From contig NZ_JADBEJ010000005.1 of NCBI RefSeq assembly GCF_014873915.1, forward strand, positions 682,001-746,000: DNA of 64,000 nt, given 5' to 3'. Source of the DNA: Amycolatopsis roodepoortensis (GTDB lineage: Bacteria > Actinomycetota > Actinomycetes > Mycobacteriales > Pseudonocardiaceae). A program made the translations under genes and the position numbers. The notes beneath the pieces are model-generated. The model had not been told where the DNA came from. It did no database searches and was given only the letters and a program-made list of their open reading frames with translations. Positions 23,475 to 30,455 of this stretch are shown one piece after another (positions within the stretch are counted from its first letter, which is position 1; every line of letters begins with the position of its first letter).

Positions 23475-24320
23475 TCAGAACAGCGGAGGCAGGAACGCAC
23501 CGAAGTTTCCGCCGGCGGCCCGATCCGCCGGATCCGGATCCACCTGGACCGTGTCGGGGTTACGCGGGTCGTAGGTGACCTTCACCGTCGAACCGCGGGC
23601 GGGGGCCTGCAGCGGCGGGGTGATCATCGTGGCCACGACGGTCCGCTCGCCGCCGTCCGCAGGGAAGCGGACCTGCACGGTGAACCGCGGATTCCCCATC
23701 ACCCAGACGTTCGTGAACTCGACGCCGAGCACCTCTCCGATCACCTGTCGACCGGTCTGAGCGAGTGCCTGCGCGCGGTCGTCCGCCTCCGCCTTGGTGA
23801 CGAACGCGCGCCCCAGCACCATGATCATGACCAGCGCGGTCGCCCCGGCCACCGCCGGGACGAGATACGGCTCGTAGTAGACGATCCAGTCCACATCGGT
23901 CCAGGGTTCGGACGGCAGCCGCTTCCCCACCGCCTCGGGCGGCGTCCAGGACGGGATCGCGACGCCGCTGCCCAGTGCGATGCCGAGGGCCGCGGCGAGA
24001 CTGCTCGCCCGGAAGCCGACGCCCATCCCTCTCAGGGACATCCCGCCGCCCCACAGCATCGCGAAGCCGAGCGACGAAGCCACCGTGATCGAGACGCTGA
24101 AGAACAGGACGAGTGAAACCGCCGGGCCGCCGTCGGGCCCCCACGCGTCGACGCGGTTCAGCGACATCAACCGGAAGCCGTCCAGCAGCCCGAGTGCGCC
24201 CGACCAGCCGACCGCCGCCCAGGCGAGCGTCGTCGGCACGCCGAGCAGCCAGAGCCGGAGGCCGGGACGGCGGTTCTGGCGGGGGTCTCCCGGCAGGCCG
24301 AACTCGAAGGTCCCGAACAT
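23475..24320 (-). CDS. Membrane protein with C-terminal DUF3592-like domain
   Basis: This 281-aa protein has about four membrane helices (residues roughly 24-45, 65-90, 105-125, 150-172) and a C-terminal cytosolic beta domain starting TGRQVIGEVLGVEF and ending KVTYDPRNPDTVQVDPDP, the pattern seen in DUF3592-type modules. It resembles the 282-aa protein at 38292-39140 in layout and short stretches (W-x-P-P-x-A-V-G; Y-Y-x(5)-P-A-V), so the two are probably paralogues. It follows the 175-aa gene by 9 bp and is likely the last gene of the CHAT-peptidase cluster. A role as membrane sensor or effector of that system is inference. Confidence 0.7.
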   Translation of the reverse strand: MFGTFEFGLPGDPRQNRRPGLRLWLLGVPTTLAWAAVGWSGALGLLDGFRLMSLNRVDAWGPDGGPAVSLVLFFSVSITVASSLGFAMLWGGGMSLRGMGVGFRASSLAAALGIALGSGVAIPSWTPPEAVGKRLPSEPWTDVDWIVYYEPYLVPAVAGATALVMIMVLGRAFVTKAEADDRAQALAQTGRQVIGEVLGVEFTNVWVMGNPRFTVQVRFPADGGERTVVATMITPPLQAPARGSTVKVTYDPRNPDTVQVDPDPADRAAGGNFGAFLPPLF

Positions 24321-24329
24321 CGCCGCCGC

Positions 24330-24857
24330 CTAACCGATCGGGCCGAACACGGCGACCTTGCCCGGGTCGGCCGGGTCGACGCGGGCTTCGTGGCGGGTGC
24401 CGGGCGCGTACTGCTGGATCGTCGCGAGCGGCGCGATCAGCTGTGTCACCGTCCGGTACGTGGTGCCGTCGGCGCGGGTGACCTCGAGGGTCGCGGTGTA
24501 CTGCGCCTGCCCGGCGATCTTCCGGCCGGTCGGCTCCAGCTCGCGGATCACCAGGGTGGCGGGCTCGCAGGTGTCGTACAGCCGCCGCAGTTCGGTGCCG
24601 TAGGCCTGGAGTTCCTGCTGCTGACGCAGTTGCTCGTCCATCGGCAGGGCCAGGAACGCCGCCATGTCCGGGTCGGCGTTCAGGTTCCGGAAGGCCTGCG
24701 CGGCCAGCTGCGGAGTCGGCAGCTGCGGGGTGATGTCGTGGCCCTGCGCGGCGGCCGCCTGCCGGAATTGTTCCGCGTGGCGCTGGAAGTCCTGCGCGCC
24801 CCGCGCCATCCCCTGCTGCGTCGCCTCGTTGATCTTGTCGCGGATCTTCTTGAACAT
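24330..24857 (-). CDS. Hypothetical protein with amphipathic N-terminus, CHAT cluster
   Basis: This 175-aa soluble protein was not recognised. The first 40 residues (MFKKIRDKINEATQQGMARG) form a charged amphipathic helix with a Gln/Ala-rich continuation. The C-terminal 75 residues are beta-rich, with TATLEVTRADGTTYRTV and HEARVDPADPGKVAVFG, resembling the DUF3592-like tail of the next gene. There is no signal peptide. It sits 58 bp after the CHAT gene and 9 bp before the membrane protein, all on the minus strand. The spacing suggests cotranscription with the latter. Function unknown. Confidence 0.65.
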   Translation of the reverse strand: MFKKIRDKINEATQQGMARGAQDFQRHAEQFRQAAAAQGHDITPQLPTPQLAAQAFRNLNADPDMAAFLALPMDEQLRQQQELQAYGTELRRLYDTCEPATLVIRELEPTGRKIAGQAQYTATLEVTRADGTTYRTVTQLIAPLATIQQYAPGTRHEARVDPADPGKVAVFGPIG

Positions 24858-24915
24858 CGGGTGCCGCCTTTCGCCGTGTCGTTCGTGCTGGACACAGCTT
24901 CGGCGGACCGGTCCG

Positions 24916-27900
24916 CTACCGAACCCAGGTTTTCCCGTCGTCGGTCGCGTCGAGGCAGGTCAGCGGCGCCCAGAAGACCGGTGAGACTGCGGGTTCTGGC
25001 TTCTCGCGCCAGCGGGCGAGCCGGGACCGCTGCCAGGCGCACAGTTCGGTGACCGGGTCTTCTCCGGTGAGCGCGGTGTCGACGGCGATGACGAGTTCGG
25101 ACATCGGGTCCGAACCGGGCACGGCGGCCGAAGTCGGGAGCGCCCAGACTGTGGCGGCGACCAGTCCCGCGCCGGCCGCGACGGCGGCGAGCAGCACGCC
25201 GAACGGCTCGGCCAGGCCGAAATCGCTCGCGCTGGCACAGCCGATCAGCGCCACCCGCGCGGGCATGGTGTCCATTTCGGACAGTGCGAGATCGGCGGCG
25301 GTGAACGGCCGGTGCGCGCCGATCGGCGCGGCCGTGCCGGGAAGATCGGCGGAACAGGACAGATGGAGCGCGGTCTGCGCGCCGTACTCGTCGCGGACGC
25401 GGCTGACGTGCCCGACGAAGACCAGCCGTGAACAGGGACTCTTCAGGAGTTCCGCGAGCAAACGGCGGTCGGTGTCGGTGCGGCGGACCAGATCGAGCCC
25501 TTGTCCGGCGGCGGGCAGGACCGGGCCTTCGGCGAGCCGCTCGTCGAGATGGCGGATCAGCGGCGAGGCCGGATCCTGCTTGCCGAGCACGGAACCCAGC
25601 TCTCCGAAGGCACTCTGGCCCGGGATCCGCGGGTCGAGCAGGTAGATCGGCGGGCCGTCGGCGGCGGGCGGACGGCGCGGGATCGCGGCCGGGGCGAGCA
25701 GCGAGACGTCGGCGACGTCGAGAACGCGCTCGTCACCGTCGAAACAGAGGCCGATCTCGTCGATCTCCAGCACGTGGCCTGCCCGCCGGTCGGGCAGGGC
25801 CAGCAGTCCCCACGGGACACCGGCCAGGCTCGGAGACGGCTGGATCCGCAGGAGCGGGCGGGTTTCGGCGCGCCGCAGCCGCTCGACCAGGTCCGCGGGC
25901 AGAAGGTTGAGGGCGAGGACACGCGCCAGGCGTTGCTCCCCGGCGAAGCTGCCGAAGGCGTCTTCGCCCAGTGAGCGGTGGACGGCGTCGGCCACGCTCT
26001 CGCCTTCGCGCGGGGTGGGAGACGCGGCGTCCAGACACTGCCGGGCGGTCGCCACGAGGGCGAAGTCGATCGGGTGGGTGTGGACGGTGTCGAGGTCCTC
26101 GGTGGTCCGCCAGGTGAGGAAGGTGTGGCCGGCGTCGGCGTAGCGCAGGAGGAAGGTCTTGCGCCCGGGCTTCGCGGACGGCCAGGTCTCGACGGTTTCG
26201 GCGACCGCGCGCGGCAGCCGATACCGCTCGGCGGCGAGCCGGAGCCACGGGTCCAGCTCCATGGGCGACGAAGGTGACCAGCGCAGCGCGGGTGGCGGGG
26301 CGAGCCGCAGCGGAAGCGACGACGTCACGGAACCCAGTGCCGCCAACGGAAGTCCTTCGGCGACCGGACCCACTTCGAGAGCCGGCAGTCCGCCGGTGAG
26401 GTCGAGCGAACGACCCTCCACGCCCGTGTACGCCCCGACGGCGCAGGTGCGCTCGATCAGCTCGGCCGCCAGCCTCGGTTCCTGGAGCTGGGCCAGCACC
26501 GCCATCAGCATTTCGGTCGCGGGCCCGGCGACGTCACGGGCCCAGGCTGTGCGTGCCTGCGGTGAAGTGAACTCGAACCGATACTCCGCCGCCGCGAGCG
26601 CCAGCGGGAGTAGGAGATCCAGCACGGCCGGGAGGTCTTCGCCGTGCGCGAAACCGATCGTGGCCGCGACGAAATCCGTGTGCAGGCGGTCCGACCAGTC
26701 CCCCGCCGTCCGCGCCGACTCCTGCGCGCGGGCCACGCGCTCCCCCGCCGTCGCCCAGTCGCCTTCGGCCATCGCGCACCGGGCCAGCGCCACGTCGAGA
26801 CGCCGCAGGCCCGGAACGTCGGCGTTGGCCGTCCAGATCTTTCCCGCGTGCTCGAACTGATCCCTGGCCTGCGCGACGTCACCCGCCATCAGCAGCAGGG
26901 TGCCCAGCGCGTGGCTCGCCTCCGCGACATCGCCGTTCAGTCCCGCGTCCGCGAGTTCGTCGCGGGCGGCGACGATCGTGGCGACCGCTCCGGGGAGGTC
27001 GCCGGCGAAGGCTCGGTCGGCGGCGAGTTCGATACTCGCCCTGGCGGCCAAGGGACGGCCTTCGTGCTGCGCGCTCAGCCGCAGCAGATCCGCGCGCGCG
27101 TCGGCGTCTTCACCACCCGCCTGCCGGACGCGGGCCCGCTCGGCTCGCGCCATCGCCTGCAGCGCCGCCACTTGCCCGCGGACCTCGTCGATGTCCGCGA
27201 TGGCGTCCAGCGCCGTCAGGATCTCCTCGATCGCGGCCCGCGCGCCTGCCATGTCCCCGGCGGCGATCTGGACGCGCACGTCGAAGATCCGCAGTTCCAG
27301 CTCGTCCGCGCCGTACACGTCGAGCAGTTCGGGCGGGTACTGGTCCGGCCCCTCGTCCTTGCGCAGCGCCGCCCGGTGGCGTTGCCCGGCGATCAGCTCA
27401 CGAGCCTTGGCGACGTCACCTTCCTCCGTGCACAAGGAGATGAGCACGCGCTCGGCGACCTCCCGGGAGCCTTCGATCATCCGGAGTTCGACGTACTGTC
27501 CATAGTGGACGATGGCGGTGGTGCTCACCTTGAAGGCCTGGAGTACCGCTTCGGCGCACTGACGAGCGTTGCGAAGGTCGCCGGCGGAGTAGCAGACGGT
27601 GGCCAGATCGCTGACCGCGGCGAGGTCCCAGTCCGTCCTGTCGAGCCGCTGCGCGATCTCCCGCAGCTTGCCGTACGCCCGGTGCGCGCCGAAGACGTCC
27701 CGGGTGACGGCGAGCCGTTTGGCCTCGTCCTGGAGATCGACCGCCTCGACGAGCAGCTTCCGGTACTCGTCTTCGGATAGCGAGCACGCTGGCAGCTCGC
27801 CGTACGGTGCCGGGTCGAGCCCGAAATGCCGCGCGACACAACGACAGTTGTAACCATGCGAGGTCGCCGGCCCCAGTTCGGGCGGGAGCGGCCGGTCCGG

Positions 27901-27933
27901 CCGGTTCCGGGGCGGTGGCATGCCGACGAGCAC
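24916..27933 (-). CDS. Helical-repeat protein with C-terminal CHAT peptidase
   Basis: This 1005-aa protein starts at GTG: GAGGAG lies seven bases upstream, while the ATG four codons later would have poor spacing. The N-terminus holds NCRCVARHFG, a possible metal or redox pair. Residues about 60-450 are Ala-rich paired helices of the TPR type. The last 350 residues form a caspase-like CHAT domain: catalytic His842 in FVGHVS and Cys899 in LIGCAS, then PVFWAPLTCLD. CHAT peptidases are effectors activated by partner proteins, as in gasdermin- or Craspase-type systems. Two unrecognised proteins are encoded just upstream, one ending one base before this start. It is probably the effector of a multi-gene conflict or stress system. 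Confidence 0.88.
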   Translation of the reverse strand: MLVGMPPPRNRPDRPLPPELGPATSHGYNCRCVARHFGLDPAPYGELPACSLSEDEYRKLLVEAVDLQDEAKRLAVTRDVFGAHRAYGKLREIAQRLDRTDWDLAAVSDLATVCYSAGDLRNARQCAEAVLQAFKVSTTAIVHYGQYVELRMIEGSREVAERVLISLCTEEGDVAKARELIAGQRHRAALRKDEGPDQYPPELLDVYGADELELRIFDVRVQIAAGDMAGARAAIEEILTALDAIADIDEVRGQVAALQAMARAERARVRQAGGEDADARADLLRLSAQHEGRPLAARASIELAADRAFAGDLPGAVATIVAARDELADAGLNGDVAEASHALGTLLLMAGDVAQARDQFEHAGKIWTANADVPGLRRLDVALARCAMAEGDWATAGERVARAQESARTAGDWSDRLHTDFVAATIGFAHGEDLPAVLDLLLPLALAAAEYRFEFTSPQARTAWARDVAGPATEMLMAVLAQLQEPRLAAELIERTCAVGAYTGVEGRSLDLTGGLPALEVGPVAEGLPLAALGSVTSSLPLRLAPPPALRWSPSSPMELDPWLRLAAERYRLPRAVAETVETWPSAKPGRKTFLLRYADAGHTFLTWRTTEDLDTVHTHPIDFALVATARQCLDAASPTPREGESVADAVHRSLGEDAFGSFAGEQRLARVLALNLLPADLVERLRRAETRPLLRIQPSPSLAGVPWGLLALPDRRAGHVLEIDEIGLCFDGDERVLDVADVSLLAPAAIPRRPPAADGPPIYLLDPRIPGQSAFGELGSVLGKQDPASPLIRHLDERLAEGPVLPAAGQGLDLVRRTDTDRRLLAELLKSPCSRLVFVGHVSRVRDEYGAQTALHLSCSADLPGTAAPIGAHRPFTAADLALSEMDTMPARVALIGCASASDFGLAEPFGVLLAAVAAGAGLVAATVWALPTSAAVPGSDPMSELVIAVDTALTGEDPVTELCAWQRSRLARWREKPEPAVSPVFWAPLTCLDATDDGKTWVR

Positions 27934-27934
27934 G

Positions 27935-28990
27935 TCAGAACTCCTCGTCGGCGGAAGCGGCCGCCGCCCGTTCGGCGAGTGTCCTGGCCGCCGCCGGGCG
28001 GGCCCGCACGAGCGCGACCACTTCGGCCCGGTCTTCCGCCGTGGTCCCGGCGACGCCCTCGTCCGCGACGCCGACGACGACCGCGATCTGTCCACTATGG
28101 ACACCGCCGGCCAGCCGTGTCGCGGTTTCGTCCAGCTCCGCCGTGCCGGAGAACCGCCCCGCGCCCAGCTCCAGCGGCACCTCGGCGAACGGCTTGCCCG
28201 CGTGACTCGCGAACGCGGTGATGGCCGCGTCGGCGAACGCGCCCGCGACGACGACTTCGAGCCTGGCCGTGGCCGCGGCGGCGACGATCCGCCAGGTCAC
28301 CGTGTCCTCGCCGGCGTCCAGGATCCCGGGTGGCACCCGCGCCCAGTCGACGCTCGCGCGTCCGCTCGCCAGCACCCCTTCGCCCGGTGCGAGCGGATCG
28401 AGGCCCGCGGCCAGCGCGTACGCGCGTTGGCCAGGTGTCGCCATTTCCAGCCTTGCCGACATTTCCGCCGCGGCCTCGGCGCGCACGACGTCGTCCACGC
28501 CGTCGAACCAGGCTGCGAGACGGGCGCACAGTCCCCGGACTTCCTCCGCGACGGGCGGGGCCGCTGCCAGGAGGGCGTCGTCCGCGATCGCCGCGTCGAA
28601 CAGCTCGGCCGGGGACGCTTCGAACCCGTCGAGAAGACCTTCGGCCAGGTCCTCGACGTCGGCCGTCGCGACCGTCGTTTCGAGGTCCAGCAACGCCGGG
28701 TCCAGCGAAGGGATCCCGAGCGACGGGCCGGCGGGCCACCAGCGACGGAGCCACAGCAGCAAGGCGAGCCTGCCGAGTTCCGGCCGGGCGGCGACTTCCG
28801 CTTGGCCTCGGCCGAGTGCGACGAGAGTGGCTTCTGCGCCGACGAGCCGCGTCAGCCATGGTTCGGCGGCCCCGGCGTCGGTGAGTTCGACGTGCATCGT
28901 GGCGGTCCGGCCGACGAGAAGATCCGCCAGGGCGAAGCGGATGAGCGCGCCATCGGCCGCGATGACGGGTGTGTGCACCGGATGCGTCAC
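27935..28990 (-). CDS. Unrecognised CHAT-operon protein B
   Basis: This 351-aa protein starts at GTG (THPVHTPVIAADGALIRF), its GTGA overlapping the preceding stop by 4 bp. It begins with strands (ALIRFALADLLVG, TMHVELTD), contains a long acidic helical middle (about 110-220) and ends in alternating strands (ARLEVVVAGAFADAA, GQIAVVVGVAD) and an Ala/Glu-rich helix. No known catalytic motif, signal or membrane segment is seen. It ends one base before the GTG of the CHAT gene, so the products are made together. By analogy with three-part caspase/TPR conflict systems (such as those called CATRA in the literature) it could be the associated regulator; this is a guess. Confidence 0.75.
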   Translation of the reverse strand: MTHPVHTPVIAADGALIRFALADLLVGRTATMHVELTDAGAAEPWLTRLVGAEATLVALGRGQAEVAARPELGRLALLLWLRRWWPAGPSLGIPSLDPALLDLETTVATADVEDLAEGLLDGFEASPAELFDAAIADDALLAAAPPVAEEVRGLCARLAAWFDGVDDVVRAEAAAEMSARLEMATPGQRAYALAAGLDPLAPGEGVLASGRASVDWARVPPGILDAGEDTVTWRIVAAAATARLEVVVAGAFADAAITAFASHAGKPFAEVPLELGAGRFSGTAELDETATRLAGGVHSGQIAVVVGVADEGVAGTTAEDRAEVVALVRARPAAARTLAERAAAASADEEF

Positions 28991-30300
28991 GACACGGCCT
29001 CCAGCTCCGGCAGCCGGGCCATGAGCGCGCGCCGCACCTTCGTCCGCAGATCCAGCGAGGTGGAACGGACCACGCCAGTGACGAGGTCGCGGACGTCGGT
29101 GGCATCGGCGGGCAGGTCGCCGCGGACGTCGAAGCCGTGCAGCCGGACCCACAGCCTGCCGAGGAAGTGTTTGGCGAACTCGCGAAGATCGCGCAGAAGT
29201 TCGGCGTCGGGCCGCGGAGTGAGCGGCGTGGCACCGGCCAGGGCCCGGCGAGCGTGCAGGACGTACCCCTCCCGGGCGACTTGCGCGTTGAGCTGCCGCG
29301 CGAATTCGGGAACCCCGGCGGGAGCCGCGCCATCGAGCGGCCGCAACGCGGGCGACAGGACGACACCGAGCGCGAAACACGCGGCCAGCGCGGGCAAACC
29401 GAGCCCGAACCCGGCGGCGACCCTCGTGAGTTCGTCGTCGACGAGGTCTTCGACGGAAGCCCGTTCGTCCGGCGGAAGACGGCGCAGGGTCGCGCGTATC
29501 CGACGTTCGACACTGCGCTCCAGGAGTTCGGTGCCGGTTTCGCCGCTGCGGTTCAGCGGCGGGATGATGGTGCGATCCCCGCGCTGCAGGCCGAGATCCG
29601 GTGTGCGCAGCCCTGAAATCCCTTGGACGACTTCGCTCAAGGCGCGGGCTCCGCCCGGCTGCCGCAGGCTGAGTCCGAGAGCGTGCCCGGCGGCCGACTC
29701 GGCAAGGGCCCGCCAGGTGGAGTCGGAAAGGCCGTCGACGAACGCCCGAAGCGTGGCGATGTCCGGCGGTACGGCGGTTTCGGCGCGCCAGCGGCGCCGC
29801 AGTTCGGCGGTCAGCCCGGCCGAGTGCCGAGGATCCGAGAGATAGGCGGTGAGCTGATCGACGCCCACGGCGCCGCCCTCACCGTGCAGGTCCCGCAACG
29901 CCGCCGCGGCCGTCTCCGCCGCGTCCGGCCCCGGCGACCCGAACCCCGTCGCCAATTCGTACGCAAGCGGGAAACACACGTCCTGGACGTTGCCCGCGGT
30001 GATGCGCAGGGCGCGGCGCTGCCGTTTGAGGTGGGTGAACCACGCGGCCGTGGCGCGCAGCCTGTCCGCGTCGGCCAGCAGCGTTTCCGTCAGCTCGGCC
30101 GCCGCGACCGGGTCCAGCACCGGACGGCCGAGCCGGGGGCGCGCCGCGGTGCGGATCACCAGCGGGTCGATGATCTTCTTGATCGTCCGGGTCAGCGGAC
30201 CGCCGTCGGCCGACGACAGGACCTCCACACCGGGAATGCTCGCCCATGCCTGAGCGAGAACGGCCGAACGCAGCCGGGACTCGTCCGATCCCCTGGTCAC
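28987..30300 (-). CDS. Unrecognised CHAT-operon protein C
   Basis: This 437-aa protein starts at GTG (TRGSDESRLRSAVLAQAWASIPG) a few bases after GGGAGGG. It is mostly alpha-helical and rich in Arg, Ala and Leu. GLGLPALAACFALGVVLSPAL (about residues 300-320) is a hydrophobic segment that could be a single membrane helix or a buried helix. No enzyme motif is evident. It is the first gene of the minus-strand CHAT cluster, and its stop overlaps the next start as GTGA. Promoter elements should lie in the 155 bp shared with the divergent secreted protein gene. Function unknown; context suggests a sensor or adaptor for the peptidase. Confidence 0.75.
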   Translation of the reverse strand: MTRGSDESRLRSAVLAQAWASIPGVEVLSSADGGPLTRTIKKIIDPLVIRTAARPRLGRPVLDPVAAAELTETLLADADRLRATAAWFTHLKRQRRALRITAGNVQDVCFPLAYELATGFGSPGPDAAETAAAALRDLHGEGGAVGVDQLTAYLSDPRHSAGLTAELRRRWRAETAVPPDIATLRAFVDGLSDSTWRALAESAAGHALGLSLRQPGGARALSEVVQGISGLRTPDLGLQRGDRTIIPPLNRSGETGTELLERSVERRIRATLRRLPPDERASVEDLVDDELTRVAAGFGLGLPALAACFALGVVLSPALRPLDGAAPAGVPEFARQLNAQVAREGYVLHARRALAGATPLTPRPDAELLRDLREFAKHFLGRLWVRLHGFDVRGDLPADATDVRDLVTGVVRSTSLDLRTKVRRALMARLPELEAVS

Positions 30301-30353
30301 TCGCCCTCCCCACGCTCCGGCCGCAACTCTATCCGAGCCGACCGTTCGGCCTA

Positions 30354-30410
30354 ACTTTCGTCCGTTCTGTACATACTTTCGTTGACTTCATTCGAAAGTC
30401 CTCTTAGGTT
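30354..30410 (+). promoter_or_regulatory. Promoter with ACTTTCG operator sites
   Basis: TTGACT (30382-30387) and TAGGTT (30405-30410) with a 17-bp spacer form a sigma-70-like promoter for the gene at 30456. ACTTTCG occurs at 30354-30360 and 30375-30381 (21 bp apart) and inverted as CGAAAGT at 30393-30399, flanking the -35. Three phased copies suggest a repressor or activator site. Confidence 0.5.
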
Positions 30411-30455
30411 CAGCGTCGTCACAGAGGTGCTCCGCCGCCGACCCGAGGAGCAACG

